From positions 62,001 through 126,000 of the forward strand of contig NZ_JALDSX010000001.1 of assembly GCF_022748595.1 (NCBI RefSeq): a stretch of 64,000 bases of DNA, written 5' to 3'. Position 1 is the first letter of the stretch. Every line of letters begins with the position of its first letter. The notes under the pieces were generated by a model, which worked only from the letters and a program-made list of their open reading frames with translations, did not search any database and was not told the origin of the DNA. Both the position numbers and the translations under genes were made by a program. Shown piece after piece: positions 17,705 to 27,620 of this stretch. This DNA comes from Brevibacterium sp. ZH18. Its GTDB lineage: Bacteria; Actinomycetota; Actinomycetes; Actinomycetales; Brevibacteriaceae.

Positions 17705-20700
17705 ATGACGCAACCGTTGTACCCCAAGGTGTCGACCTCAGCCTTCGGCCTCAGTGCCTCTCCGAACTTCCCAGACATCGAGGACGCCGTCCTCGAATAC
17801 TGGCAGCAGGACGGGACATTCCAGGCTTCGATCGACCAGCGCGATTCCGGCGATAACGGGTCGAACGAATTCGTCTTCTACGACGGACCTCCCTTCGCCA
17901 ACGGCCTGCCCCACTACGGGCACCTGCTCACCGGCTACGTCAAGGACGTCGTCCCGCGCTTCCAGACGATGCGAGGCAAGAAGGTCGACCGACGCTTCGG
18001 CTGGGACACCCACGGACTTCCCGCTGAGCTCGAGGCCGAGCGCCAGCTGGGCATCACCGACAAATCCCAGATCAGCGGCATGGGGCTGGCCGCCTTCAAC
18101 GACGCCTGCCGCTCCTCCGTGCTCAAGTACACGAAAGAGTGGGAGGAGTACGTCACTCGTCAGGGCCGCTGGGTCGACTTCGAGAACGACTACAAGACGC
18201 TCAACGTCGAATACATGGAAAGCGTCATCTGGGCGTTCAAACAGCTCTGGGACAAAGGCCTCGTGTACGAGGGCTACCGTGTGCTGCCGTATTGCTGGAA
18301 GGACCAGACACCGCTGTCGAACCATGAGCTGCGCATGGACGATGACGTCTACAAGTCGCGTCAGGATCCGGCCGTGACCATCGGCTACAAGCTCGTCGAC
18401 TCCGACGAATGGGTCCTCATCTGGACCACGACCCCGTGGACCGTGCCCTCGAACCAGGCTGTGGCCGTCAACCCCGAGATTCCGCTCGTCGCGGTCGTCG
18501 CGGGGGAGGACGGGGCAGAGGAGCTGCAGGGCAAGACCCTGATCCTCGCCGAGGCGCGAGTCAGTGCCTACGCCCGTGAGCTCGGGGAGAACCCCGAAGT
18601 TCTGCGCACCTTCTCGGGCAGCGAACTCCTCGGTCGTTCCTACGAACCTCCGTTCCCCTACTTCGAAGGCCGCCAGGACGAATTCGGCGACCGCATGCAC
18701 ACGATCCTCGAAGCCGACTTCGTCACCACCGACGAGGGCACCGGAATCGTCCACCAGTCGCCGGCCTTCGGTGAAGAGGACAAGGACCTGACAGATTCCT
18801 ACGGCATCACTGCGACGCGTCCCGTCGACGATGCCGGCTGCTTCGACTCGACCGTTCCCGACTACGCGGGCCAGCAGGTCTTCGACGCGAACAAGAACAT
18901 CATCAAGGACCTGCGCAACCACACCGGGCCGCTGTCCCAGCGTTCGGCGCTGCTGGTCCGTCACGAATCCTACGAGCACTCCTACCCGCACTGCTGGCGC
19001 TGCCGGAACCCGCTGATCTACCGCGCGGTCTCCTCCTGGTTCGTGCGCGTCACCGAGTTCAAGGACCGCATGGTCGAGCTCAACGAGCAGATCAACTGGG
19101 TGCCGGACAACGTCAAGCACGGACAGTTCGGCAAGTGGCTCGAAAACGCCCGCGACTGGTCGATCTCACGCAACCGCTTCTGGGGTTCGCCCATCCCGGT
19201 CTGGACCTCCGACGATCCGTCGTATCCACGCACAGACGTCTACGGGTCCCTGGCCGAGATCGAAGCTGACTTCGGCACGCTTCCCCGCAACGACAAGGGC
19301 GAAGTCGACCTGCACCGCCCGTGGGTCGATGACCTGACCCGCCCGAACCCGGACGATCCGAGCGGGAAGTCCGTGATGCGGCGTATCCCGGAGATCTTCG
19401 ACGTGTGGTTCGACTCGGGCTCGATGAGCTACGCCCAGGTCCACTACCCGTTCGAGAACTCCGAATGGTTCGACAACCACTTCCCGGCCGACTTCATCGT
19501 CGAATACGTGGGACAGACTCGCGGCTGGTTCTACCTGCTGCATGTTCTCTCCACTGCGATCTTCGACCGGCCAGCGTTCACGAACTGCATCTCGCACGGC
19601 ATCGTGCTCGGCTCCGACGGTCAGAAGATGTCGAAGTCGCTGCGCAACTACCCGGACGTCAACGAGGTCTTCGACCGCGACGGCTCCGACGCCATGCGCT
19701 GGTTCCTCATGGCCTCGTCTATCCTGCGCGGCGGCAACCTCGTCGTCACCGAACAGGGCATCCGCGACGGCGTGCGCCAAGTCGTGCTGCCGCTGTGGAA
19801 CACCTGGCAGTTCTTCGCCACCTACTCGAATGCCGCCGACGGGCTCGAGGGACAGAAGACGGGTTACCAGGCGCAGGAGCGCTATGACTCGAGTCAGGTC
19901 CTCGACAGGTATCTGCTGGCCAAGACCCACGACCTCATCGCCGACTTCGCCGAAGCGATGGAAGGCCTCGACATCTGGGCCGCCTGCGAACTCGTGCGCG
20001 GCTATCTGGACATGCTCACGAACTGGTATGTCCGGCGCTCACGCCGCCGGTTCTGGGACGGCACGGCCGAGACCCACGAATCTTTCGACGTCTTCGCCAC
20101 GTGCCTCGAAGCATTCTGCCGGGTTGCCGCTCCGCTGCTGCCATTCACCATCGAAGAGGTCTACCGAGGACTGACCGGCGCGCGTTCGGTGCACCTGGCC
20201 GACTACCCTGACGCCGACCTGTTCCCGGCCGACGCCGACCTCGTCGCTGCCATGGACCTGACCCGCGACATCTGCTCGACGGCGTCGTCGGTGCGCAAGG
20301 CCAACCGGCTGCGCGTGCGGCTGCCGCTGAACACGCTCACGGTTGCCAATGACACCGACCTGGGCAGTGAGTTCACCGACATCATCGCCGATGAGCTCAA
20401 CGTCCGTGAGGTCACAGTCCTCGATGTCGCCGAGGCGGAGGCCGCCGGGTTCTCCCTGGTGCAGAATCTCGTGGTCAACGCGCGCGCTGCCGGGCCGCGT
20501 TTGGGCAAGCAGGTCCAGCAGGTCATCAAGGCCTCGAAGTCCGGCGACTGGTCTGTCGCCGACGACGGCACAGTGACCAGCGGCGGAATCGACCTCATCG
20601 AGGGCGAATACACCCTCGACTCGGTGGCCGAATCGGGAACCGATGGCATGGAGCTGGCAGCGATCGACTCCGGCTTCCTCGCGCTCGACACCAGGGTCAC

Positions 20701-20971
20701 CCCTGAGCTGGAGGCCGAAGGCATGGCCCGTGATGCCGTGCGCGCTGTCCAGGCAATCCGCAAGCAGCTCGATCTGCACATCTCGGATCGCATCAGTGTG
20801 GTCGTCGAAGCCGGCGAGGACGTCACCGCGTCTCTCGCAGCACATCGTGACCTCATCGCCAGTGAGACGCTGGCTGGCTCGCTCGAATTCGGCTCCGTCG
20901 ACGGAGCCGATCAGGTCTTCACCCCCGACGAGCTGCCGGCCGGCACCCGGCTGGCTGTGAGCCGAGCATGA
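17705..20971 (+). CDS. ileS: Isoleucyl-tRNA synthetase, long eukaryote/archaea-like type
   Basis: A 1088-aa class Ia synthetase. The HIGH motif 'PHYGHLLTG' is at residues 69-77 and KMSKS ('[13 protein letters not shown]') near 640-650. A large CP1 editing domain contains '[11 protein letters not shown]' and '[17 protein letters not shown]'. Length and sequence match the type 2 (archaeal/eukaryotic-like) IleS of mycobacteria, a class often less sensitive to mupirocin. It charges tRNA-Ile. It is preceded by a T-box leader and an AAAGGAC ribosome site that the leader can mask. The stop overlaps the folC start by 4 nt (ATGA). Confidence 0.97.
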   Translation: MTQPLYPKVSTSAFGLSASPNFPDIEDAVLEYWQQDGTFQASIDQRDSGDNGSNEFVFYDGPPFANGLPHYGHLLTGYVKDVVPRFQTMRGKKVDRRFGWDTHGLPAELEAERQLGITDKSQISGMGLAAFNDACRSSVLKYTKEWEEYVTRQGRWVDFENDYKTLNVEYMESVIWAFKQLWDKGLVYEGYRVLPYCWKDQTPLSNHELRMDDDVYKSRQDPAVTIGYKLVDSDEWVLIWTTTPWTVPSNQAVAVNPEIPLVAVVAGEDGAEELQGKTLILAEARVSAYARELGENPEVLRTFSGSELLGRSYEPPFPYFEGRQDEFGDRMHTILEADFVTTDEGTGIVHQSPAFGEEDKDLTDSYGITATRPVDDAGCFDSTVPDYAGQQVFDANKNIIKDLRNHTGPLSQRSALLVRHESYEHSYPHCWRCRNPLIYRAVSSWFVRVTEFKDRMVELNEQINWVPDNVKHGQFGKWLENARDWSISRNRFWGSPIPVWTSDDPSYPRTDVYGSLAEIEADFGTLPRNDKGEVDLHRPWVDDLTRPNPDDPSGKSVMRRIPEIFDVWFDSGSMSYAQVHYPFENSEWFDNHFPADFIVEYVGQTRGWFYLLHVLSTAIFDRPAFTNCISHGIVLGSDGQKMSKSLRNYPDVNEVFDRDGSDAMRWFLMASSILRGGNLVVTEQGIRDGVRQVVLPLWNTWQFFATYSNAADGLEGQKTGYQAQERYDSSQVLDRYLLAKTHDLIADFAEAMEGLDIWAACELVRGYLDMLTNWYVRRSRRRFWDGTAETHESFDVFATCLEAFCRVAAPLLPFTIEEVYRGLTGARSVHLADYPDADLFPADADLVAAMDLTRDICSTASSVRKANRLRVRLPLNTLTVANDTDLGSEFTDIIADELNVREVTVLDVAEAEAAGFSLVQNLVVNARAAGPRLGKQVQQVIKASKSGDWSVADDGTVTSGGIDLIEGEYTLDSVAESGTDGMELAAIDSGFLALDTRVTPELEAEGMARDAVRAVQAIRKQLDLHISDRISVVVEAGEDVTASLAAHRDLIASETLAGSLEFGSVDGADQVFTPDELPAGTRLAVSRA

Positions 20972-22362
20972 GCGCCGAGGATCCGGCTGGCACCGCTGCG
21001 GCGCAGCTGGCCCGGGTCTATGCCCTGCTGCTGGCGCGGGCGGGGGAGACGCAGATCGAGCTCCGACTCGATGCGACCCGCCGTGCGTGCGAACTGCTCG
21101 GTGACATCCACACCGCCGCTCCTGTCATCACGGTGACCGGGACGAACGGGAAGACGTCGACGGCGCGGATGATCGATGCGATCGTCACGGCCCACGATCT
21201 GCGTGTGGGCCGCTTCACCAGCCCGCACCTGCACTCGGTGACCGAGCGCATCTCGGTCGACGGCGCGCCGGTCTCGGTCGAGACGTTCGTGCGGATCCAC
21301 GACGAGATCGCTCCGTACCTCGACATCGTCGATGCCGAGCTCGTGGCCGAAGGCCGTGGGAAGCTGACCTTCTTCGAAGCGCTGACAGTGCTCGCCTTCG
21401 CAGTCTTCGCCGACGCTCCCGTCGACGTGGTCGTGACCGAGGTGGGCATGGGCGGCGAATGGGATTCGACGAACGTCGCCGACGCCCAGGTCTGCGTGTT
21501 CACGAAGATCAGCCTCGACCATCAGCAGTTCCTCGGCGACACACTGACCGAGATCGCTGTGACGAAGGCAGGGATCCTCAACCGTTCGGTCGACCCCTCG
21601 CCGGCTCCGGCCCCTGTCGCCGTGATCGGCGCTCAGGTCGAAGAGGCGCAGGCCGCCCTCGACACCGAGGTGGAGCGCCGACAGGTGATCTCCCTGGTCG
21701 AAGACCGCGGCTTCCGGCTCCTCGACCGGCAGCGGGCAGTCGACGGGCAGCTCGTGACCGTGCAGGGTATGCGTGACGTCTATGCAGACATCTTCCTGCC
21801 GCTGCACGGCATCCACCAGGCGCACAATGCGGCGGTCGCGGTCGTTGCGGCAGAGGCGTTCCTGTCGGACGAGGACAAACCGCTCGAACTCGAAACCGTC
21901 GCCGAAGGCCTCTCGCATGTGGCATCCCCGGGGCGGGCCGAACTCGTGCGCACCGGCCCGGCAGTCGTCGTCGACGGGGCGCACAACCCCGATGCCGCTC
22001 ATGTGCTCGCCGACACGCTGGCAGAGGCGTTCGACTTCGACTACACCGTGATGGTCCTCGCAATGTTCGCGGACAAGGACATCCACGGTGTGCTGGAAGA
22101 GCTTCACCGCAGCGCCGACGTCTTCGTCGTCAGCGAAGCGCTGAGTACCCGCGCGCTGAGCACGGAGAAGCTCGCCGAGGCGACTCGCGAATGGGTGGAC
22201 GAGGACTCCGTGCTCGAAGCTCTTGACCTCAATGCCGCCCTGATGAAGGCCATCGACCTGGCCAACAGCTCAGGCGCGTCGAGCCCGGGAATCGTCGTCA
22301 CCGGATCACTGCACACCGTGGCCGAGGCGCGACTGCTGCTGGGCAAGGAGGACGCCGAATGA
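20968..22362 (+). CDS. folC: Folylpolyglutamate synthase/dihydrofolate synthase
   Basis: A 464-aa Mur-ligase-family enzyme that adds glutamate to dihydropteroate and to folates. The P-loop '[14 protein letters not shown]' is near residue 53, followed by the omega loop and '[15 protein letters not shown]'. '[15 protein letters not shown]' carries the Mg/ATP-binding residues, and '[12 protein letters not shown]' near 330 is the C-terminal signature. Length is slightly above the usual 420-450 aa. It overlaps ileS and the DUF4233 gene by 4 nt each, so three genes form one translationally coupled unit under the T-box promoter. Confidence 0.95.
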   Translation: MSAEDPAGTAAAQLARVYALLLARAGETQIELRLDATRRACELLGDIHTAAPVITVTGTNGKTSTARMIDAIVTAHDLRVGRFTSPHLHSVTERISVDGAPVSVETFVRIHDEIAPYLDIVDAELVAEGRGKLTFFEALTVLAFAVFADAPVDVVVTEVGMGGEWDSTNVADAQVCVFTKISLDHQQFLGDTLTEIAVTKAGILNRSVDPSPAPAPVAVIGAQVEEAQAALDTEVERRQVISLVEDRGFRLLDRQRAVDGQLVTVQGMRDVYADIFLPLHGIHQAHNAAVAVVAAEAFLSDEDKPLELETVAEGLSHVASPGRAELVRTGPAVVVDGAHNPDAAHVLADTLAEAFDFDYTVMVLAMFADKDIHGVLEELHRSADVFVVSEALSTRALSTEKLAEATREWVDEDSVLEALDLNAALMKAIDLANSSGASSPGIVVTGSLHTVAEARLLLGKEDAE

Positions 22363-22724
22363 AGTCGAAGTTCCCGGTCCTGTGCGGATCGATCCTCATC
22401 TGCGAACTCTTCGTCGTCTACTTCGCGGTGCTCACGGCCTATGGCCTCGAAGTCAGGACTGCAGGATCGATGACCCTGGCACAGCTGCTCATCGGTGCGT
22501 CCGTTCTGGCTGTCCTCGCCATCGTATCGGTCGTGCTGCTGCCGCGACGGATCGGGCAGAAGCGGCCCGGCGTGGCACTCGGCTGGGTCGTGCAGATCTT
22601 GCTGCTCGCCTCGGGATTCGTCATCAGCTCGATGTTCTTCATCGCCGCGCTCTTCATCGTCCTTTGGGCGGTGACGGTGTACTGGTCGGCGCGCATCGAC
22701 AGGGAAGTGGCCGAACGCGCCTGA
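22359..22724 (+). CDS. DUF4233 membrane protein
   Basis: A 121-aa protein with four hydrophobic segments, at about residues 8-30, 40-62, 70-88 and 92-112. It matches the DUF4233 family, small actinobacterial membrane proteins encoded almost always between folC and ndk. Function unknown. Its start overlaps the folC stop in ATGA. A small hairpin (GTCCG/CGGAC near 22742-22756) follows before the ndk promoter region. Confidence 0.85.
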   Translation: MKSKFPVLCGSILICELFVVYFAVLTAYGLEVRTAGSMTLAQLLIGASVLAVLAIVSVVLLPRRIGQKRPGVALGWVVQILLLASGFVISSMFFIAALFIVLWAVTVYWSARIDREVAERA

Positions 22725-22764
22725 AGCACAGCCTCGGCGCGGTCCGGTGTTCGGACCCGCACGG

Positions 22765-22770
22765 GTAAAC
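22765..22770 (+). promoter_or_regulatory. -10 element of ndk
   Basis: TAAACT lies 40 nt before the ndk start and just after a small hairpin that may end the folC transcript. No strong -35 is visible. Confidence 0.35.
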
Positions 22771-22809
22771 TCAAGGGCAGAAGCCCGCACATGAAATGGA
22801 AGGACCGGA

Positions 22810-23223
22810 ATGGAACGCACTCTCATCCTCATCAAGCCCGACGGCGTCGCACGCGGACTCGTGGGGCAGATCCTGGCCCGCATCGAAGCGAAGGGCTACA
22901 CGATCGACGCCCTGTCGCTGCGCACAGCCACCCAGGAGGAACTGGCCGCGCATTACGCCGAGCACGAGGGCAAGCCCTTCTACCAGCCTCTCGTCGACTT
23001 CATGTCGGAGGGCCCGATCGTCTCGATCATCGCATCCGGGCAGGGTTCGATCCCGGGCTTCCGCTCATTGGCAGGGGCAACTGACCCGACTGCGGCGGCT
23101 CCCGGCACGATCCGCGGAGACCTCGGACGCGATTGGGGCGAGAAGGTCCAGAAGAACCTCGTGCACGGATCCGATTCCGTCGAATCGGCTGAACGCGAGA
23201 TCGGGATCTGGTTCCCAGCCTGA
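22810..23223 (+). CDS. ndk: Nucleoside diphosphate kinase
   Basis: A 137-aa Ndk, the usual length. It transfers the gamma phosphate of ATP to NDPs through a phospho-histidine. Catalytic His119 lies in 'NLVHGSDS', and the N-terminal 'TLILIKPDGV' and 'IRGDLG' motifs are present. AAGGA precedes the ATG by 8 nt. It ends in a branched terminator and is in the conserved folC-DUF4233-ndk order. Confidence 0.97.
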   Translation: MERTLILIKPDGVARGLVGQILARIEAKGYTIDALSLRTATQEELAAHYAEHEGKPFYQPLVDFMSEGPIVSIIASGQGSIPGFRSLAGATDPTAAAPGTIRGDLGRDWGEKVQKNLVHGSDSVESAEREIGIWFPA

Positions 23224-23241
23224 CGCACGCTGCTCCGCCTG

Positions 23242-23301
23242 ACGCGGGTGCCTGATGCGGGAGTCTCTTCGGAGGCGACTCGGAGCGGGCACCCGCGTTT
23301 G
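23242..23301 (+). terminator. Branched terminator of ndk
   Basis: Outer stem ACGCGGGTGCC (23242-23252) pairs with GGCACCCGCGT (23288-23298) and is followed by TTT. An inner stem GAGTC (23261-23265)/GACTC (23277-23281) fills the loop. Confidence 0.75.
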
Positions 23302-23375
23302 GGCATTCACCACCAGAGCGGACCGGGTACGAGCGAGGCGCTGCGCGCTGTTTCGGTTGAGCCCGGCAGGCGGAT

Positions 23376-24026
23376 TCAGATGAGCGTCGAGAAGAAGTTC
23401 CAGAACTCGACGACGATGCCCGCGGCGATGAGGAGCATCCAGACGACGGAGATCGCGACGTTCTCCTTCGCCAGGACGCGGGCGAGCGGATTCTCCGCCA
23501 CGGCACGCCCGAAGCTGCCGGCCAGCACATTGTGTGCGGTGACGGCGACGAACATGGGAATGGTCATCGTCCAGACGACCATGCACCATGGGCAGCCGAC
23601 GCCGATCACATAGATCGAGGTGTAGAAGAGGAACATCACGAGCACCGTGCCCAGTGCGAGTCCGATGTTGAGGCCCACCATCACCCAGCCGGGGATCCTG
23701 GCTCCAGCGAGCAGCAGGACGCCGAGGAGCAGCGGGAAGATGAAGGCGCCGATGCCCAGCAGCTGATTGGGGAACCCGAAGAGCTGACTCTGCGGAAACT
23801 CCATGACCGACCCGCATGAGAAGAACGGGTTGAGGTCGCAGGAGAGGACCGCGTCCGGGTTCTCGAGCTTCTCGTACTTCTCGACGGCGAGAGCGAACGA
23901 GGCCAGGAAGCCGACGACCGATCCGACGACGAGGAAGACCCCGAGGGTCACCGGTCGCATCACCCAGGGCCGGGCCGGCGGAGGAGTGTCGAGGTCATCG
24001 TCGAGGAGAGCGTCAGAGGTATTCAC
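23376..24026 (-). CDS. Vitamin K epoxide reductase (VKOR) family protein
   Basis: A 216-aa membrane protein with about five transmembrane helices. The VKOR redox motif 'GCPWCMVVW' (CPWC) is in a late helix, and 'LSCDLNPFFSCGSV' is the periplasmic-loop cysteine pair. In actinobacteria VKOR reoxidises DsbA-like proteins and passes electrons to menaquinone, allowing disulfide formation outside the cell. The start is uncertain. GTG at 24026 directly abuts a GGAGG with no spacer. ATG at 24152 would add 42 residues without family similarity and with no ribosome site, and would overlap a possible rne promoter. Divergent from rne. Confidence 0.8.
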   Translation of the reverse strand: MNTSDALLDDDLDTPPPARPWVMRPVTLGVFLVVGSVVGFLASFALAVEKYEKLENPDAVLSCDLNPFFSCGSVMEFPQSQLFGFPNQLLGIGAFIFPLLLGVLLLAGARIPGWVMVGLNIGLALGTVLVMFLFYTSIYVIGVGCPWCMVVWTMTIPMFVAVTAHNVLAGSFGRAVAENPLARVLAKENVAISVVWMLLIAAGIVVEFWNFFSTLI

Positions 24027-24372
24027 CCTCCAAGAATGCCCGTCGGGAACCGCGGCGGCAAACGCCGAGACCTGTGAATCACCTCTCAACTGCGGTGACG
24101 CAGACCACAGCGCGGGTGAACCTGCCGAGGCAGGTGCGGCGATCTGTGACATAATGAAGTCACGGATACCTGCTCTCACACCGAGCAGGAGAAGTGCCTC
24201 CACCGAGTCGAGGGTATGACCTCGCAGGTCGACACCAAGAAGAGGCAGCACAGAGGGCCTACGCGCTGAGCGCGAGCCGGAAGTGCCATCCACAGGTTTC
24301 GGTCCGATACGGACCATGCAAGGATCCGAAGATCCGTAAGGTGTGAACGGAGTCTTCGGTCTGGGAGAAATG
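24027..24372. promoter_or_regulatory. VKOR/rne intergenic region with rne leader
   Basis: This 346-nt gap holds a small hairpin CCTGC-CGAG-GCAGG at 24121-24134, an extended -10-like TGACATAAT at 24147-24155 on the plus strand, and a second small hairpin GGATC-CGAA-GATCC near 24322-24335. If the promoter is real, the rne mRNA has a leader of about 200 nt. Long leaders are used for RNase E autoregulation in E. coli; here that is only an inference. Confidence 0.4.
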
Positions 24373-27300
24373 ATGAATGATTCGTCGAACGACGACACCA
24401 ATGCACCACACAACGACGCCACCGAAGGCATTCTCGCGGATCTCGCGAACCTTCAGCAGGCCGTTGCGGCCGGCGGCTCCGCGCAGGAGGATGTCGATGC
24501 CAGCATGAGGGAGAAGCTCGATCACATCGCCGAAGCCGCTGAGTCCCTGCGCATGCCCCACAGCGATGCCGACGACGCGGACTTCGAGGACGAGTCGACC
24601 CCCGAACCGACTGTTCAGCGTAGCGCCCCGAAGAAGGCCCGCGACGCCGTAGCCAACAGGGGACTCGTGTTCGAGCAGTTCGTCCGCGACACTGCCGACG
24701 AAGCACAGACAGACCGCGGTGCCGATGCCGATGACTCTGCCGATGACGTCAATGACACCGAAGAGGCATCGGCCGAGCCGTCTGTTGCCAAGGCGCCAGC
24801 ACCAGCTTTCGATCCGCGCAACCCCTTCGCCCCACCGGCAGCGGTGGAGCCGACTCCTGCTCCGGCGCCGCGCAGCGCGCCTGCCGCTCCACACGACGGC
24901 GGCCTGATCTTCCAGGTTCCGAAGGCGGAGCTGGCACAGGTCGTCCATGTCGAGGACGATTCCGATGACTCGTACGACGACTGCGACGACACGGACGAGT
25001 CGCCGGTGTCCGATGACCGCGAAAGCCGCTCGCACAGCGATCACGACGACTCCGATGACGAAGACTCGAACGATTCGGGTGGGCGCCGTCGACGTCGTGG
25101 AGGTCGTGGCCGACGTTCACGCAGTCGCGAAGAGAACTCGTCTGCCGACTCGGAGTCCGAGGATTCGGGAAGCTCACACGACGCCGACGACGAGTCGGAC
25201 TCATCGTCGCAGAGCCGTGGCTCACGTTCGGGATCCCGCTCGAACAGGAAGAATCAGAACCAACAGTCCGAATCGGCCAAGTCCGCGGACAAGGGCGTCT
25301 CCGACCAGCCGACCTCCGATGACACGAACGACAAGAGCACCGAGGCCAAGTCCACGGACAAGTCCCACGACTCGGATGACGATGATGATGATGATGATGA
25401 CAGCGGCTCGCGTCGTCGTCGCCGCCGTCGTTCCCGCTCGCGCAGTTCGGAGAGCACCGATGAGGTGACTTCGCTCAAGGGATCGACCCGCCTCGAAGCC
25501 AAGCGTCAGCGTCGCAAGGAAGGCCGAGAGGCCGGACGTCGTCGCCCGGTCATCACCGAGGCCGAGTTCCTCGCTCGCCGTGAGTCCGTCGATCGCACGA
25601 TGCTCGTGCGCGAGAGCGGGGACCAGACGCAGCTGGTCGTGGTCGAGGACGGGATCACCGTCGAGCACTACCTCAAGGAGAACCGCCAGCAGTCATCGCT
25701 CATCGGCAACGTCTACCTCGGCAAGGTCCAGAACGTTCTGCCGAGCATGGAGGCCGCATTCATCGACATCGGCAAGGGACGCAACGCCGTCCTCTACGCG
25801 GGTGAGGTGAATTGGGATGCGCTCGGAATGGACGGCAAGGCGCGTCGCATCGAAATTGCGCTCAGCCCCGGCGACCCGGTCTTGGTGCAGGTCACGAAGG
25901 ATCCTGTCGGACACAAGGGTGCACGTCTGACCAGCCAGATCTCTCTGCCGGGTCGGTTCCTCGTTTACGTGCCCGGCAACTCGATGACTGGCATCTCGCG
26001 GAAACTGCCCGATGTGGAGCGCAGCCGCCTGAAGAAGCTGCTCAAAGAGCTCGTCGGCGACTCCAACGGGGTCATCGTCCGCACTGCAGCAGAAGGTGCC
26101 ACGGACAAGGAGCTCGGCCGTGACGTCGAGCGACTGGCCAAGCGGTGGGAGACCATCGAGAAGAAGTCGAAGTCCACAAAGGTCCTCGCCCCGCAGCTGC
26201 TCTACAGCGAGCCGGACATGATCGTGCGGATCATCCGCGACGTCTTCAACGAGGACTTCACCTCACTCGTCATCGACGGTGACGGTGCCTGGAACACCAT
26301 CCACGAGTATGTCGAGGCTGTGGCCCCTGACCTGCTCGAGCGTGTCCACCGCTACAGCGAGGACGACGACATCTTCGACCACTACCGTGTGGAGGAGCAG
26401 GTCCAGAAGGCCCTGCAGCGCACGGTCAACCTGCCCTCGGGCGGTTCGCTGGTCATCGACCGCACCGAGGCGATGACGGTCATCGACGTCAACACAGGAA
26501 AATTCACCGGCTCCGGCGGAAACCTCGAGGAGACCGTCACCCGCAACAACCTGGAAGCGGCCGAAGAGGTCATCCGTCAGGTCCGACTGCGTGACATCGG
26601 CGGCATCATCGTCGTCGACTTCATCGACATGGTCCTCGAGTCGAACCGCGATCTCGTCGTCCGACGTCTCGTCGAGTGCCTCGGCCGCGACCGCACCAAG
26701 CACCAGGTCGCTGAAGTGACATCGCTGGGGCTCGTGCAGATGACGCGCAAGCGCATCGGCACCGGGCTGGCAGAATCACTCGTCAGCGCGGGAGCGGACC
26801 TCTCCGGCCGCGGTCTGCTTCTGCCCGGTTCCGAAGAGGATGGGTCGAAGGCGCATCGCGGCAACCACTCGCCGAACAACGACAGCTCGAACGGCAAACG
26901 CGATCGCAAACGCCGCTCGGACAACAAGTCGTCGAAGAGCTCTGACTCCGAGTCTCAGTCTCACTCCGAGCCGGTGACCGACGATGCCTCACGCTCTGCG
27001 GTGGCTGCCATCGCCAAGGCGACGCTGAAGAAGGACGAAGAGGCCTCGACGATCGGCTCCGACGACAAGCGCAGCGAGTCGAAGGGCTCCGGGCGCGGCG
27101 CGGACGCGAATGACGCGAACAGCACCGAAGAGACCAAAGACAGCGGTCGCTCAGGTCGTTCACGCTCACGCGGCCGGAAACGGTCGAACTCGAAGCCCGC
27201 AGATGCCGCTGAGCAGTCGGATGACAGCTCGACTCGCAGCGACTCCGGTTCGCAGACCGAGGAACCGCAGACGTACACGGCGAAGGCTCAGGCCAACGCC

Positions 27301-27525
27301 AAGACTCAGAAGAGTCGTCGGCCAGAGGACGCGAAGTCCCAGAAGCCGGCCGAGCCCGCTGGCGACCTGCCGCTGATGATCGGGGCAGACACGGCCACGA
27401 AGGTGGCCAAGGCCGAGCCCGTCAAGGCGGCTCCACGCCGCAAGCCAGCAGCGAAGGCCGAGACTGCGACCGAGAGCTCCCAGCAGAGCCTGCCGACCTC
27501 CTTCGTCATCATCGGCGAGGACTGA
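24373..27525 (+). CDS. rne: Ribonuclease E/G with long disordered arms
   Basis: A 1050-aa RNase E/G. The first ~400 residues are acidic, Ser- and Arg-rich and disordered, including an Asp run coded by (GAT)n at about 25378-25401. The S1 domain follows near 435 ('GNVYLGKVQNVLPSMEAAFIDIG'), then the RNase H-like and 5'-sensor parts, and the DNase I-like catalytic part with Asp in 'TVIDVNTGKFTG' and 'GGIIVVDFIDM'. The last ~230 residues are again disordered and Lys/Ser-rich. The CxxC zinc link that normally follows the catalytic part is absent: the segment reads 'ESLVSAGADLSGRG'. ATG at 24373 was chosen over 24370 for spacing to GGGAGA. It processes rRNA and mRNA in a degradosome. Confidence 0.93.
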   Translation: MNDSSNDDTNAPHNDATEGILADLANLQQAVAAGGSAQEDVDASMREKLDHIAEAAESLRMPHSDADDADFEDESTPEPTVQRSAPKKARDAVANRGLVFEQFVRDTADEAQTDRGADADDSADDVNDTEEASAEPSVAKAPAPAFDPRNPFAPPAAVEPTPAPAPRSAPAAPHDGGLIFQVPKAELAQVVHVEDDSDDSYDDCDDTDESPVSDDRESRSHSDHDDSDDEDSNDSGGRRRRRGGRGRRSRSREENSSADSESEDSGSSHDADDESDSSSQSRGSRSGSRSNRKNQNQQSESAKSADKGVSDQPTSDDTNDKSTEAKSTDKSHDSDDDDDDDDDSGSRRRRRRRSRSRSSESTDEVTSLKGSTRLEAKRQRRKEGREAGRRRPVITEAEFLARRESVDRTMLVRESGDQTQLVVVEDGITVEHYLKENRQQSSLIGNVYLGKVQNVLPSMEAAFIDIGKGRNAVLYAGEVNWDALGMDGKARRIEIALSPGDPVLVQVTKDPVGHKGARLTSQISLPGRFLVYVPGNSMTGISRKLPDVERSRLKKLLKELVGDSNGVIVRTAAEGATDKELGRDVERLAKRWETIEKKSKSTKVLAPQLLYSEPDMIVRIIRDVFNEDFTSLVIDGDGAWNTIHEYVEAVAPDLLERVHRYSEDDDIFDHYRVEEQVQKALQRTVNLPSGGSLVIDRTEAMTVIDVNTGKFTGSGGNLEETVTRNNLEAAEEVIRQVRLRDIGGIIVVDFIDMVLESNRDLVVRRLVECLGRDRTKHQVAEVTSLGLVQMTRKRIGTGLAESLVSAGADLSGRGLLLPGSEEDGSKAHRGNHSPNNDSSNGKRDRKRRSDNKSSKSSDSESQSHSEPVTDDASRSAVAAIAKATLKKDEEASTIGSDDKRSESKGSGRGADANDANSTEETKDSGRSGRSRSRGRKRSNSKPADAAEQSDDSSTRSDSGSQTEEPQTYTAKAQANAKTQKSRRPEDAKSQKPAEPAGDLPLMIGADTATKVAKAEPVKAAPRRKPAAKAETATESSQQSLPTSFVIIGED

Positions 27526-27563
27526 GGGCACCGGCGCTGGGGAACTCAGCGCCATTGAGACGA

Positions 27564-27603
27564 AAGCGTCCCACAGCTGATATGAATCGGCTGTGGGACG
27601 CTT
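27564..27603. terminator. Bidirectional terminator between rne and SPFH gene
   Basis: A perfect 14-bp stem (AAGCGTCCCACAGC at 27564-27577 and its complement at 27590-27603) with a 12-nt loop, placed between two convergent genes. A weaker GGCGCTG/CAGCGCC repeat lies just upstream. Confidence 0.8.
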
Positions 27604-27620
27604 CCGTCTCGGGGTCGGGC

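Noticed and set aside
17738-19120. 460-aa ORF on the minus strand
   Set aside because: It is the antisense shadow of ileS with no family similarity.
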